The notes under the pieces were generated by a model that was given only the letters and a program-made list of their open reading frames with translations, had not been told where the DNA came from and did no database searches. This document shows, one piece after another, positions 1 through 9,277 of a stretch of DNA of 64,000 nt; positions within the stretch are counted from its first letter, which is position 1, and each line of letters opens with the position of its first letter. A program made the position numbers and the translations under genes. Source of the stretch: Pseudobdellovibrio exovorus JSS (GTDB lineage Bacteria > Bdellovibrionota > Bdellovibrionia > Bdellovibrionales > Bdellovibrionaceae); the NCBI RefSeq assembly GCF_000348725.1, contig NC_020813.1:1588248-1652247 (forward strand), in the 5' to 3' direction.

Positions 1-399
1 TTTCATAATAGCAAAGTCACTTCCTAGGCTTTCATTGTCTTGCATCGCTACAATGCTTTCACACTTTGAAACCATGTAAGGTTCTTTGCCTTGGCGAAAT
101 CCCCAAGAGATCGAAACATCTGAACAGTCTTGATTTTCTTTTAATTGCAGATTGGCCCAGAAACAGTGACCAGCCGTTAAGACATAACCATGACCAATAT
201 GAGTAGCTGTACAGCCGATATCAATATAACCAAAAGCATCCACTAAAGCGGCAAATGAACGAGGTACATTGGTCGCCTCGGCATCCACCATCACAAGATC
301 ATTCTTATCGATGATTTTTTCAAATAGATCCGGATTAATTTGAGCAGAAGCCGTTACCGACACTAAGGTGATCAACGCTGTCATTAAGATTGATTTCAT
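1..399 (-). CDS. secreted trypsin-like serine protease (S1 family), 3' end cut by window
   Basis: The first 133 codons are present; the gene continues past the left edge. The product starts with a signal peptide (MKSILMTALITLVSVTASA). It then shows a chymotrypsin-fold core: the catalytic-His motif LTAGHC near residue 80 and a GSDFAI segment near residue 129 that fits the catalytic-Asp motif. The serine would lie outside the window. A strong Shine-Dalgarno (GGAGGGG, 402-408) sits just before the ATG. S1 proteases of this kind are exported and are numerous in predatory Bdellovibrio; a role in prey digestion is inference only. Alternatives are a DegP-like or an inactive homologue. Confidence 0.75.
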   Translation of the reverse strand, partial: MKSILMTALITLVSVTASAQINPDLFEKIIDKNDLVMVDAEATNVPRSFAALVDAFGYIDIGCTATHIGHGYVLTAGHCFWANLQLKENQDCSDVSISWGFRQGKEPYMVSKCESIVAMQDNESLGSDFAIMK

Positions 400-619
400 A
401 TCCCCTCCTGCTTACTGGATCTACGGCAACACAGTCCCAAAGGATCTTTGCCTTGCCGTGTCGACAAGTAGCCCAAATTGGAACCACTTGCAAATAAATT
501 GAAGCAATTGCTGTGTTTTAATGCTGCTTAGAATCACGGCATCATCCGCTCACTTAGAACCCGAATAGGCTCTATCCGGTTAGTGTGCGTTTAGTATGTG
601 GTGGTTAGTTCGTCTGTGG
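400..619. other. intergenic region without recognised gene
   Basis: About 220 bp lie between the divergent-side start of the serine protease gene and the 3' end of the pseudouridine synthase gene. It must hold the promoter of the protease gene, but I could not pick a convincing -35/-10 pair and saw no structured RNA. Confidence 0.4.
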
Positions 620-1297
620 TTAATTTGAGGGATTTAGAAGTATTTTCTCGGGTAAGCCATAACGACTCTGAACCCCTGACAGATTGATCTCGATGGCCGC
701 TAAAGCCACTCCAGCCTCTTCCCGCTTATAAGTAGACCCGTATAAAGAGTCCCCTAAAATCGGGAATCCTCTGCGGCTGAGTTCTAAACGCAACTGGTGG
801 GGTTTACCTGTGATCGGATAAAGATCCCATAATATTTTTTTTGCAGCCTCATCTACAGCATGAACAAGGGCTTCTGTTTCAGCCCACTCTCCGTGTGCAG
901 ATTCAAATGAGCGGCGTTTACCACGTAATATTTTGGTCTTCCATAGGAACTGACTACCAGGTTTTACGATGATCTGACTGCGATCTGTGGTTACGTTTTG
1001 AGGCCAATGATCAAAGTTTTGAAAAGGCGTTTCTGCACGATATTTTTTCCGAATAAGTTTGTTCTGAAACCAATCTTGGGACTCACGATGACTTTCTGAA
1101 GTGAGAGCATACAGAATTAATCCACTCACTTCATAATCCAAGCGATGAACTGGATATACTGGCTGTCCTAAATGCTTTTGTAACTCAAGCCCCAAACAAG
1201 GGCGCGGATCTGCCTTATCACGTGCGGGCACGGATAAAACCTGTGCGGGCTTATTACAGACGACAAAGGAATTATTTTGAAAGACAATCTGGATCAT
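620..1297 (-). CDS. RluA-family RNA pseudouridine synthase
   Basis: This enzyme isomerises uridine to pseudouridine in rRNA or tRNA. The catalytic-Asp motif HRLDYEVSG lies about residue 52, followed by the typical GKPHQLRLELS substrate-binding stretch and the GDSLYG motif. At about 225 residues it is compact and has no S4 domain. ATG at 1297 is preferred over an in-frame TTG at 1315. The start overlaps the end of rlmE by 26 bp, so the two RNA-modification genes probably share a transcript. Which RluA/RluE/TruC-like specificity it has cannot be told from sequence; it is one of three such paralogues in this window. Confidence 0.88.
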   Translation of the reverse strand: MIQIVFQNNSFVVCNKPAQVLSVPARDKADPRPCLGLELQKHLGQPVYPVHRLDYEVSGLILYALTSESHRESQDWFQNKLIRKKYRAETPFQNFDHWPQNVTTDRSQIIVKPGSQFLWKTKILRGKRRSFESAHGEWAETEALVHAVDEAAKKILWDLYPITGKPHQLRLELSRRGFPILGDSLYGSTYKREEAGVALAAIEINLSGVQSRYGLPEKILLNPSN

Positions 1298-1886
1298 GTT
1301 TTTTTCTAACGCCAACTAAGAAAATTTCTTTTGAAATTTTGCGTGTTGAATCTGGCTTTACGGCATGGAACTGCTGGAAGTCTTCTTTGATCTGATTACG
1401 TAAATCAGTAAAATCATCTGAATGAAAAAGTTTACAGATAAAGTGCCCATCTTTTTTCAAAAAGCGTTTCGAGATATTCAACGCCAACTCGCATAGCTCA
1501 AACGAACGAGCTTGATCCGTCATGCGAATGCCCGTTGTGTTTGGCGCCATATCAGAAATGACCAAATCGAACGGAGGTGGAAACCCGTGCTCTTTAAAAA
1601 TTTGTTCTAAATTTAAATCGCGTAAATCAGCCTGAATAAAAACAGCGTTAGAAAGCTTAGCCGTAACAGGTTTTAAATCCACACCTAAAATATGACCTTG
1701 AGGCCCTACTTTTTGGGCACAGTACTGCGACCAAGACCCCGGAGACGCCCCTAAATCCAACACCATCTGTTTTGGTTTTAGTAATTTAAATTTTTGATCG
1801 ATCTCTTCTAGTTTAAAAACAGAGCGTGCTGCAAAGTTCTGCTGCTTAGCTTTTTTAAAGTAGTGATCCCGCGGGTTGTACGTCAT
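1272..1886 (-). CDS. rlmE: 23S rRNA 2'-O-methyltransferase RlmE (FtsJ/RrmJ)
   Basis: RlmE methylates the 2'-OH of a uridine in the A-loop of 23S rRNA using SAM. The product, about 204 residues, has the family layout: a basic N-terminus, the SAM-binding motif LDLGASPGSWSQY, the catalytic-core motif DLVISDMAPN, and K-rich C-terminal strands. E. coli RlmE is 209 residues. ATG at 1886 is favoured because MTYNPRDHYF begins the conserved part; an in-frame TTG at 1904 is also possible. It overlaps the following pseudouridine synthase gene, so both act on RNA and are probably co-transcribed. Confidence 0.9.
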   Translation of the reverse strand: MTYNPRDHYFKKAKQQNFAARSVFKLEEIDQKFKLLKPKQMVLDLGASPGSWSQYCAQKVGPQGHILGVDLKPVTAKLSNAVFIQADLRDLNLEQIFKEHGFPPPFDLVISDMAPNTTGIRMTDQARSFELCELALNISKRFLKKDGHFICKLFHSDDFTDLRNQIKEDFQQFHAVKPDSTRKISKEIFLVGVRKKHDPDCLSK

Positions 1887-2013
1887 AGCCCTCTGTCTTA
1901 GCAAATAGCTTGTTTTATGTCACAGATTGTTTTACCTGTGTTATAATTACACTCACTTCACATGGCTACGCTATTATTTTATTTATAGTGAGTCCACAGA
2001 CACAGGTTGGCTT

Positions 2014-2199
2014 ATGGAATTAATTTGGATCATGCTCGTCTTTTTTCTATTCATCACGATCTTATTCGTGGTTTTAGCTTTTGCATTCCCTGAATGGTTT
2101 GGCATTACAGGAAAAAAAGCTCTTGAGGTGCAAAAACACCAACAAGAAAATCCCGAAGGAGCTCCTGAAAATACAGAACACAAAAAAGATGAGATCTAA
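2014..2199 (+). CDS. small single-pass membrane protein
   Basis: The product has 61 residues: one hydrophobic segment (residues about 3-27, WIMLVFFLFITILFVVLAFAF) followed by a short charged tail rich in Gln, Glu and Lys. I do not recognise a family. ATG at 2014 is chosen because the longer reading from 1927 adds a Tyr-rich stretch that looks non-coding. The stop overlaps the end of the convergent transporter gene by 4 bp. Confidence 0.5.
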   Translation: MELIWIMLVFFLFITILFVVLAFAFPEWFGITGKKALEVQKHQQENPEGAPENTEHKKDEI

Positions 2200-3446
2200 C
2201 TTTTAGGGTTCAATTTTACTTTAAATAAAAAGTAGGAGCCGATCACGATCAAAATTAAAAGACTCAGAATAGTTTGACGTGAATCCTGTGTATAGCGCGC
2301 GAATAAAGCGACCAGCACAGGCCCTAAAACCGATGCAAACTTACCTAACATATTGAAAAAGCCAAAGTACTCACCTGATTTATGCGGTGGAGCTAACTGA
2401 GCAAATAGAGAGCGTGACAACGCTTGCACTCCGCCCTGACTTAAACCAATGATAGTAGCCAATCCGTAGAAATGCCATGCTTCTGTCATTTGTGATGCCG
2501 CGATGATCGTTACAAAATAAATGCCTAAGCAAAATAAAATCAGATACTGACTGCTTACTTTTCGAGAGAGTACTCCAAACAAATAAGAAGATGGAAATCC
2601 CACAAACTGTGTAATTAATAAAGCTTTGATCAAATCAGAGCTTTCAAACCCCAAGGCCATACCAAAATCAACGGCCATCGACATCACTGTGTACACGCCA
2701 TCAATATAGAACCAATAACCCACAACGAAATAAAAAAGATTACGATTCGAGTTTCTAAAAATGTCTAAGAAAGTGCTTTTCAGCTCTTGAAATGTTTCTA
2801 AAGTTAAATCTTTAACGCTTTTTTTACTTAACTGCGTTTCTGGCTCAGGAACGTTTTTCATCAATGGTAAAGTGAAAACAAACCACCAAACACCCACTGT
2901 TAAAAATGAAATCTTAACTGCCTGAGCCCCGTCACTTATTCCGAATAGCTCTGGTTTCAGATACATCACCACATTGACAGCAAATAAAACACCACCGCCC
3001 AAATAACCCAACGAGTAACCTAAAGAGGAAACAAAACCATAGTCTTTTTCGTCACACACAGAGGGCAACATCGCATCGTTAAAGACCACACTGGCTGAGG
3101 CCATAAATAAACCTGTGCCATAAAGAAAAGCCGCTGTGGCCCAACCGCCCACAGGCACGAAATACAGTCCCATCGTGCAAATTACACCCATCAGCATTGT
3201 GGCAAACAAAAGTTTCTTTTTTCCGCGTCGTTTATCAGAGATCACCCCTAATGTGGGTGCTAATATAGCCAACATAAAACCAGAAATGGCCAAAACCCAT
3301 CCTAATCGTTCTGTACTCAGAATAACGCTATCTTCACTGCTCCAGTATTTTTTAAAGAAAATAGGAAAAAAACCTGCCATTACCGTCGTGTAGAAAACAC
3401 TATTGGCCCAGTCGTAAAGCGCCCATGAAAATATTTTTTTATTCAT
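2196..3446 (-). CDS. MFS transporter, UMF1/Atg22-like
   Basis: The product is a 416-residue, 12-helix major facilitator. The N-terminal ALYDWANSVFYTTVMAGFFP is the signature start of the UMF1 (Atg22-like) family. The loop SDKRRGKKK after helix 2 matches the MFS motif A region, and YLGGGVLFAVN lies in helix 5. Substrate unknown; eukaryotic Atg22 exports amino acids from the vacuole. ATG at 3446 puts the conserved start at residue 1. The gene diverges from an Rrf2-type regulator only 45 bp away, which suggests, but does not prove, that the regulator controls it. Confidence 0.85.
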   Translation of the reverse strand: MNKKIFSWALYDWANSVFYTTVMAGFFPIFFKKYWSSEDSVILSTERLGWVLAISGFMLAILAPTLGVISDKRRGKKKLLFATMLMGVICTMGLYFVPVGGWATAAFLYGTGLFMASASVVFNDAMLPSVCDEKDYGFVSSLGYSLGYLGGGVLFAVNVVMYLKPELFGISDGAQAVKISFLTVGVWWFVFTLPLMKNVPEPETQLSKKSVKDLTLETFQELKSTFLDIFRNSNRNLFYFVVGYWFYIDGVYTVMSMAVDFGMALGFESSDLIKALLITQFVGFPSSYLFGVLSRKVSSQYLILFCLGIYFVTIIAASQMTEAWHFYGLATIIGLSQGGVQALSRSLFAQLAPPHKSGEYFGFFNMLGKFASVLGPVLVALFARYTQDSRQTILSLLILIVIGSYFLFKVKLNPKS

Positions 3447-3491
3447 ACAAATATTTTGCATTTTTAACACCTGAATGGCAAAACATTCCGC

Positions 3492-3917
3492 ATGGTCAAT
3501 CAACAATTCGCGACAGCTGTTCATATACTTACCGCTTTAGCTTGCAAAAAAGATCTGATGAACTCAGACAGCCTTGCAAAAAGTGTTAATACAAATCCAG
3601 TGGTTATTCGTCGCCTTTTATCGCAGTTGACCAAAGCAAAGCTAGTGCTCACTGTACGCGGAAAATCTGGTGGTGTTAAGCTCGCGCGTGATTCAGCCTC
3701 TATTAACTTAAAAGATGTCTATGTTGCCCTATCACCTTCTGAATCCATAGCCCCGCGAAATAAGTCTCCGCACAAAGAGTGTGCCGTTAGTTGCGCTATG
3801 TACACGATTATGAGCTCTGTGGCCGATGGAACACAAAAAGCTACCTTGAAGTATCTTGAAACACAAAAATTGTCTGACCTCGCAAGAAAAGTCAGCAAGT
3901 CCCATGCAAACAACTGA
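3492..3917 (+). CDS. Rrf2-family transcriptional regulator
   Basis: The product (141 residues) is a winged-helix DNA-binding protein. The N-terminal domain has the family's hallmarks: an AVHILTALA helix, the recognition segment NTNPVVIRRLLSQL, and the wing GKSGGVKLA. Two cysteines (KECAVSCAM, about residues 97-101) lie where some Rrf2 proteins such as IscR and NsrR bind an Fe-S cluster; the usual third Cys is not evident, so cluster binding is uncertain. It diverges from the MFS gene and overlaps the start of the next gene by 14 bp. Confidence 0.87.
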   Translation: MVNQQFATAVHILTALACKKDLMNSDSLAKSVNTNPVVIRRLLSQLTKAKLVLTVRGKSGGVKLARDSASINLKDVYVALSPSESIAPRNKSPHKECAVSCAMYTIMSSVADGTQKATLKYLETQKLSDLARKVSKSHANN

Positions 3918-4653
3918 TTTATTAGCTTTAGAAGAAGAAAATACGACCCAGCCACAAATCTTATTTGAAGATGAAGATCTGCTTTTACTTTTTAAACCCA
4001 GCACATGGTTCGTCCATCCACCTGAAAATCCACGCTTTAGACGAGGGCTAAAACGCAGAACCTGTGTACAATGGCTCAAGGATGTCCATGGCATCAGAGC
4101 TTTTCCTGCACATCGCCTAGATGCGGCCACAGAGGGTATTCTGATCTTTGGTAAAAACAAAGAGGCCACAGCTCACCTTAACTTGCAGTTTAAGAATCAC
4201 GAAACTCATAAAGTGTATTACTCGGTGGTCAGAGGTTGGTTACGGGAAGAAGATGGCCGAATTGAACTTCCTTTAGAACTCGATTCTACCGGAGAACTTG
4301 TTCCCTGTGAAACCAATTACAGAACTTTAGCTCGCATCGAGCATCCGGTAAAAATCAGTAAAAAGTTCGATACCAGTCGCTACTCTCTTTTAGAAGTGTC
4401 CCCTAAAACAGGAAGATGGCATCAAATTCGTCGTCATATGAATCGTGTGTCTCATCCTATTATCGGAGATCGTGAACATGGGGACTCGCATCACAATCGC
4501 TACTATCGCGATCAGTTAAAAATCAATGGGCTTTGTCTTTGGGCTAAAGAGTTAACTCTAACTCATCCTCGCAGCGGACAAAAGGTGACGTTTCAATCCC
4601 CAACAAGTGAGAAATGGCAAGATATCAGCCGTCTTTTTTCTTATTCTATTTAA
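3904..4653 (+). CDS. RluA-family RNA pseudouridine synthase
   Basis: The product has about 249 residues with the catalytic motif HRLDAATEGILIF around residue 67, the GRWHQIRRHM binding motif and the GDREHGD motif. The arrangement resembles TruC/RluA-like tRNA or rRNA pseudouridine synthases without an S4 domain. ATG at 3904 overlaps the end of the Rrf2 gene by 14 bp, implying translational coupling; ATG at 3856 would create a 62-bp overlap. It converges with rarA with a 4-bp overlap. Confidence 0.87.
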   Translation: MQTTDLLALEEENTTQPQILFEDEDLLLLFKPSTWFVHPPENPRFRRGLKRRTCVQWLKDVHGIRAFPAHRLDAATEGILIFGKNKEATAHLNLQFKNHETHKVYYSVVRGWLREEDGRIELPLELDSTGELVPCETNYRTLARIEHPVKISKKFDTSRYSLLEVSPKTGRWHQIRRHMNRVSHPIIGDREHGDSHHNRYYRDQLKINGLCLWAKELTLTHPRSGQKVTFQSPTSEKWQDISRLFSYSI

Positions 4654-5933
4654 GGCTTTTGTTTAAGCCACTTTATATAATCAATGACGATTTTTTCGTG
4701 GCCCCTAGCTACTGGCTCATAAAAACTTTGCGGTTTAATAGCAGGTGGCCAATAGCTTTGATCTACATAGGCTCTTTCGTAGTCGTGTGGATAAAGATAA
4801 CCACCCGTTTTTCTTTCCGTTGATTTCAAGTGTATTGGTAAATCAGCGTTTCCTGTTTGCTGAACAAAAGCTACCGCCTTATTCCACCCCACATAGGAGC
4901 GGTTCGACTTCGGGCAGCTTGCTAGAAATGTTACGACCTGAGCTAAGTTGATCGCACACTCGGGCATCCCAATAGCTTCCACCGCCTGCATTCCGGCCAT
5001 AGCTAATGGTAAAGCTCGCGGCTCGGCATTCCCCACATCTTCACTGGCTAAGATCACCAGACGGCGCGCGATAAAAACTGGATCCTCACCGCCCTCTAAC
5101 ATGCGAGCCATATAATAAAGAGCCGCATCAGGATCACTACCACGAATAGACTTAATGAAAGCCGAAATCGTGTCATAGTGCTGATCTGAGGCCTTATCAT
5201 AGGCTAGCACTTTACTTCCCACTAACTGCATCAGTGTTTCGGTATTGAGCGGAAACCCTTCAGGGCTGATCTTGTAAAGTTCAATTGCAGATTCTAAGTA
5301 ATTAAAAAACTTGCGTCCATCCCCATCAGCAAGTGAAATCAACTGCTCTAAAGACTCATCGTCTAAAAGAGTTTTGATATCAACATTTTCCGTAGTGGAA
5401 ATTTTCTGTGCAAGCTTGACGAAACTTTCTTTTTCTAATCTTTTAAATTTTAAAACCTGAGCTCGACTTAAGAGAGCTCGATTTAATTCATAACTTGGGT
5501 GTTCAGTTGTGGCGCCAACTAAATACAATTCGCCCCGTTCTAAAAATGGCAACAGAACATCTTGCTGTGACTTATTAAAACGATGGATCTCATCTACAAA
5601 AAGCAGCGTTTTTTCGCTTCTTTCCGCCAGACGTTTTTTTCCTTCTTCGCCTGCAGCTTTAAGATCTTTCACTCCGGCATCAACAGCATTTAAAGACATA
5701 AAGTGAGCCTTAGCTGTTTGTGCCAGAGCTTTAGCAAAACTCGTCTTACCAGTTCCCGGTGGACCTGTGATGATCAAATTCATCAACTGCCCTGCACGTA
5801 GAAGTTTTCCAATAGGTTGCTTTTCATTAAGAATGTGCTCTTGTCCAACGACCTCAGAGATATGCTGTGGTCTTAATCTTTCGGCCAAGGGACGTAACTT
5901 AGGATCAATAGAAGCTTCAAACAAATTACTCAC
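4650..5933 (-). CDS. rarA: replication-associated recombination protein RarA (MgsA)
   Basis: RarA is an AAA+ ATPase of the clamp-loader group that acts at stalled replication forks. Of its 427 residues, the first half holds Walker A GPPGTGKTSFAKAL (about 57-70) and Walker B LLFVDEIHRFNKSQQD. The C-terminal half has the MgsA tetramerisation/insert region (IKSIRGSDPDAALYYMARML). It starts with GTG (5933) and begins MSNLFEASIDPKLRPLAERL, typical of the family. Length matches E. coli RarA (447). Confidence 0.94.
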   Translation of the reverse strand: MSNLFEASIDPKLRPLAERLRPQHISEVVGQEHILNEKQPIGKLLRAGQLMNLIITGPPGTGKTSFAKALAQTAKAHFMSLNAVDAGVKDLKAAGEEGKKRLAERSEKTLLFVDEIHRFNKSQQDVLLPFLERGELYLVGATTEHPSYELNRALLSRAQVLKFKRLEKESFVKLAQKISTTENVDIKTLLDDESLEQLISLADGDGRKFFNYLESAIELYKISPEGFPLNTETLMQLVGSKVLAYDKASDQHYDTISAFIKSIRGSDPDAALYYMARMLEGGEDPVFIARRLVILASEDVGNAEPRALPLAMAGMQAVEAIGMPECAINLAQVVTFLASCPKSNRSYVGWNKAVAFVQQTGNADLPIHLKSTERKTGGYLYPHDYERAYVDQSYWPPAIKPQSFYEPVARGHEKIVIDYIKWLKQKP

Positions 5934-5997
5934 GGGCCCTATTGGGCCTCAGAGCTATTTTGATGTCAAATCTAAAGCATGCTGTAAAGCGTGCTGA

Positions 5998-6366
5998 CTA
6001 AATAACCCACAGCAAGAAAAGGGGTAACAAAGCCGGAGCCGCCTGAACAAAAAATATCTTTTTGCTGACTGTAAAAGCTCCGAAAAGCCCCGCAACCACA
6101 ACACAGGCTAGAAAGAAAAATTTGATTTGATGCGACACTTCGGGCTGTGGGTGAAGCAAACCCCACAATAAACCCGCTGCCAGAAAACCATTATACAACC
6201 CTTGATTTTGCGCCAGAACAGCTGAATCGCGCGCTTTATCTATCTTCTGAGCAAATACTTTAAGCCCAATGGGTTTGGTCCAAAAGAACATTTCCAGCAC
6301 CATAAATCCCACATGCAGAGCCAAAACCACGACGACTAACACGTTAATCAATGTCATTAAATTCAT
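5998..6366 (-). CDS. DUF1304-family membrane protein
   Basis: The product is a 122-residue, four-helix inner-membrane protein. The conserved segment LEMFFWTKP followed by AQNQGLYNGFLAAGL identifies the DUF1304 family (YwcE/YfmB-like small membrane proteins). Its function is unknown. A Shine-Dalgarno AAAGGATC precedes the ATG. It lies 64 bp upstream of rarA on the same strand and may share its transcript. Confidence 0.82.
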   Translation of the reverse strand: MNLMTLINVLVVVVLALHVGFMVLEMFFWTKPIGLKVFAQKIDKARDSAVLAQNQGLYNGFLAAGLLWGLLHPQPEVSHQIKFFFLACVVVAGLFGAFTVSKKIFFVQAAPALLPLFLLWVI

Positions 6367-6524
6367 TATAATGATCCTTTTCTTTGTACTGTCTAATAAC
6401 TAGTGTACAGAGTTTTGACATTCCCGCAATCTTTTCTAGCGCCTACTATCCGAGTTGCGAAAGCACCTCAGACACCATTATATTTCACCCATTCTAATTA
6501 ATAAAACAAAGAGGAGATAACCCA

Positions 6525-7190
6525 ATGAAATATATGTTACTGACTGCTGCTTGTATCCTATCTTTAGGTTTCCAAGCCCACGCCCAAGAAGTCGATACAG
6601 AAACAAACGTGATCGAAGAGTTGAATCCTTTCGATAGCAATATCGAAAACACATTAAGAGAGTTGGATCAACGCTACTACGACGAAACTGGTTTATCTCC
6701 ATTCTTAGAAGGCGGCACAGCACAACTTTATGAAAATGAAACTGTAGATCTTGGGTTATTTGAAAATACAATTTTACAAAAAGCTTGTTACAGAATTGAG
6801 TGTCCGGTATTCGCTCACATCAAGAAGAATGAACAAAAGCTTTATCTTTATGTTAATGGTCAATTACAAGATTCTTGGTTAGTATCAACAGGTTTACCAG
6901 GTCACGAAACTCCAAACTTCGATAAAAACCCAAATGGACGTATCTACGACAAGTATTCTTCTAGCAAATATCCAGGTGGAGACTACATGGGCTTAGGTAA
7001 CATGCCTTACGCTGTGTTCATCCAAGGTGGTTTCGCTATGCATGGAACTCCAGTGGGTAACTACTCAAAATTAGGTCGCAAAGCATCTCATGGCTGCGTT
7101 CGTATGCAATCTGAAAATGGTCGCATCTTCAACCGCCTTGTTAGACAATATGGTGTGACTAACACTTGGATCACTATTACTGATAACTAA
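6525..7190 (+). CDS. secreted L,D-transpeptidase (YkuD domain)
   Basis: L,D-transpeptidases make 3-3 cross-links in peptidoglycan or attach proteins to it. The product has a signal peptide ending near residue 20 (FQAHA|Q), a linker of about 70 residues, and a YkuD domain with His173 (MHGTP) and the active-site motif SHGCVRM with nucleophile Cys191. The Shine-Dalgarno GAGGAG lies 8 nt before the ATG. A strong terminator follows, so the gene is monocistronic. In Bdellovibrio such enzymes can remodel self or prey wall; which applies here is not visible. Confidence 0.92.
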   Translation: MKYMLLTAACILSLGFQAHAQEVDTETNVIEELNPFDSNIENTLRELDQRYYDETGLSPFLEGGTAQLYENETVDLGLFENTILQKACYRIECPVFAHIKKNEQKLYLYVNGQLQDSWLVSTGLPGHETPNFDKNPNGRIYDKYSSSKYPGGDYMGLGNMPYAVFIQGGFAMHGTPVGNYSKLGRKASHGCVRMQSENGRIFNRLVRQYGVTNTWITITDN

Positions 7191-7251
7191 GATAGTACGC
7201 AAATAGACAACTCGCGGCTTCTCTGCTGAGAAAATGCTGAGTTGATAGCTG

Positions 7252-7278
7252 AAAAGGCCCTGAAAGGGGCCTTTTTTT
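7252..7278 (+). terminator. rho-independent terminator after L,D-transpeptidase
   Basis: A GC-rich hairpin (AAGGCCC, loop, GGGCCTT) is followed by a run of seven T, 62 bp after the stop codon. Confidence 0.9.
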
Positions 7279-7315
7279 ATTGCCTCGACCTATCTTCTAT
7301 AGTCAAAATCCCAAT

Positions 7316-9250
7316 ATGAATTTCAGATTGAACTTCTCAGTCAAATTTCGAATAACTTTTTTATCTTTACTGGCTTTTGCTTCTATCGTATTTGCGCATC
7401 AAAATGCAGAAGCTAATTTGAAGAAGCTGCGCTACAGCCCTGATCTATCCCTAGTTACAACCGATATGACCCACTGGCTACAGCGGGCTGGCCTTTCTCA
7501 TCTGCCTATAAAAATCGAATTCTTGCCTAGCTCTCAAAGCCATCGGGTGCGTTTTTCGTGTTCCAAATCTTACCAACTGACGATTTCTGCTTCTGAAGAG
7601 GAAATGATCAGCACGGCCTACTATGGGCTACGTCAACTCGGATTTCTATTTCCTCACCCGCGCTGGCAGATAATACCTACACAAGCAGAGGTTCTAAAAA
7701 AATGTGGCCAGTTATGGACATGGGAACCCTCATTGCGATTAAGAGGCTTTCACTTACACACACAGCACGCGGGAGAATGGACCGATGGTTTCTTTATGGA
7801 TCAATCCCAGATCGCTCAAGATACCATTTGGTGGCTAGCTCGCAATCAACAAAACGTGATTCAACTGCAAACACTGCGACTGCCAGATAAAGAGCTCCAG
7901 CCAAAGCTGAAACCCACCATTGAACTAGCGCACCAACTGGGAATTCACTACGGACTCTCTTTTAGCTTTGCCATGATTCAACAAAAAAATTTCTATCTGA
8001 TTCCCTTCTGGAGAGCCGTTTTAGGTATTGGTGATGAACAGGCCCTGCGCCAGCGCATTCGCGAGCTGATGGCTATCTACGATTTTGATTTTGTTGCTTC
8101 CGAGTTAGGAACGACTGAATTCACTTCGATCAATGAAGAAAATTCTTTAAAATGGATTGAAATTTTAAATGAAGAACTTCAATCCCAAGGACGCAGCTTT
8201 TATGTCAAACTGCATGTTTCGACAAATCAATACTCAGCAAAGTATGGGAACTTTCATTTTTTACCTCGTTTTTCCAGCGCCACTGTGGGTATACAACCCC
8301 ACACTGTATTTTTCTATGGCTTAACGGATCCACAAACACCTATGTATGGGCGATTTGATTTCGCCGATATGCGCAGTCTTATGCTGGAACAAAAAGACAA
8401 ACGCGATATTATGTACTTTCCCGAGACCAGTTATTATATCGGCATGGATATTGATGTTCCATTATTCCTGACTGATTATTTAGTGGCACGCGCCGATGAT
8501 TTGCGTTTTCTGAAAAAAAATGGATTTGATTCACAAGTCAATTTTTCGACAGGCCAAGAATTAGGTTATTGGTTATTCGATTGGACACTAGCTCTTTTAA
8601 CAGATAGTCAACTTCAACAAAACCCTCTTGCAGGACTCAACTTATTGGGTGAGGACACTCAAGTCTGGGAGCCCATACTGAAATGGCAAACCCAGTACCT
8701 GAAAAACTATCAACTGATTCAAGCTCTTAGCTCTGCCAACCTGATGGACGACCTCTATCCATTTTTTGAAAAAACACATGAAAGGAAGTTATTACGCGAA
8801 CTTCGTCATGACCCTCAGGCTTTAGAGTCAGAAATAGGTCTTTTACAAAACGCTTTGAATAGCCACCCAAGTCTTGCTGGCATAAAAAACACTGAATTAA
8901 AGTTACTTCTTGAGGTTACACAGTTGCGCCTGCAACACGCTCTGAAACTGCGCTTGGCTTTACAGGCTTTGCAAAATAAGAAAGCGGATGCTACGACAAT
9001 TTTAGATGAAGCTAAAAAAATTCGCCTAATGGCCCTAGACAAGATGGGTATTATTTCTTCTGATTACAACCGCTATCCAGAATCATTTGTGTTTTCTAAA
9101 AGAAAAAATCCAACGAGCTATCCTTATGGTTATGGCTGGCCAGCGGCCCAACTTCACTTTTGGGAGCGTGAAGAGAATATGATTCGCAAATACCAACTTT
9201 GGAATCCATTTTACATGAATATCTATAATCCATTCCGGCTATTACTTTAA
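7316..9250 (+). CDS. large secreted glycosidase-like (GH20/GH67-type N-domain, TIM-barrel) protein
   Basis: The product has about 644 residues with a signal peptide (hydrophobic core FLSLLAFASIVFA). Residues about 60-125 hold an alpha/beta domain ending AYYGLRQLGFLFPHPRW, the arrangement seen before the catalytic barrel in GH20 and GH67 enzymes. The next part has barrel-like strands (LRLRGFHLHTQH, IYDFDFVASELGTTEF) and the C-terminus is helical. The substrate and catalytic acids cannot be fixed by eye. ATG at 7316 is chosen over an upstream TTG because it starts the signal peptide. Monocistronic; it converges with the SNF2 gene. Confidence 0.6.
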   Translation: MNFRLNFSVKFRITFLSLLAFASIVFAHQNAEANLKKLRYSPDLSLVTTDMTHWLQRAGLSHLPIKIEFLPSSQSHRVRFSCSKSYQLTISASEEEMISTAYYGLRQLGFLFPHPRWQIIPTQAEVLKKCGQLWTWEPSLRLRGFHLHTQHAGEWTDGFFMDQSQIAQDTIWWLARNQQNVIQLQTLRLPDKELQPKLKPTIELAHQLGIHYGLSFSFAMIQQKNFYLIPFWRAVLGIGDEQALRQRIRELMAIYDFDFVASELGTTEFTSINEENSLKWIEILNEELQSQGRSFYVKLHVSTNQYSAKYGNFHFLPRFSSATVGIQPHTVFFYGLTDPQTPMYGRFDFADMRSLMLEQKDKRDIMYFPETSYYIGMDIDVPLFLTDYLVARADDLRFLKKNGFDSQVNFSTGQELGYWLFDWTLALLTDSQLQQNPLAGLNLLGEDTQVWEPILKWQTQYLKNYQLIQALSSANLMDDLYPFFEKTHERKLLRELRHDPQALESEIGLLQNALNSHPSLAGIKNTELKLLLEVTQLRLQHALKLRLALQALQNKKADATTILDEAKKIRLMALDKMGIISSDYNRYPESFVFSKRKNPTSYPYGYGWPAAQLHFWEREENMIRKYQLWNPFYMNIYNPFRLLL

Positions 9251-9277
9251 ACTGTGTCTGAGAGCTTTAAATAGAGC

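Noticed and set aside
3732-4169. 145-codon minus-strand frame
   Set aside because: It lies fully opposite the Rrf2 and pseudouridine synthase genes and shows no motif.
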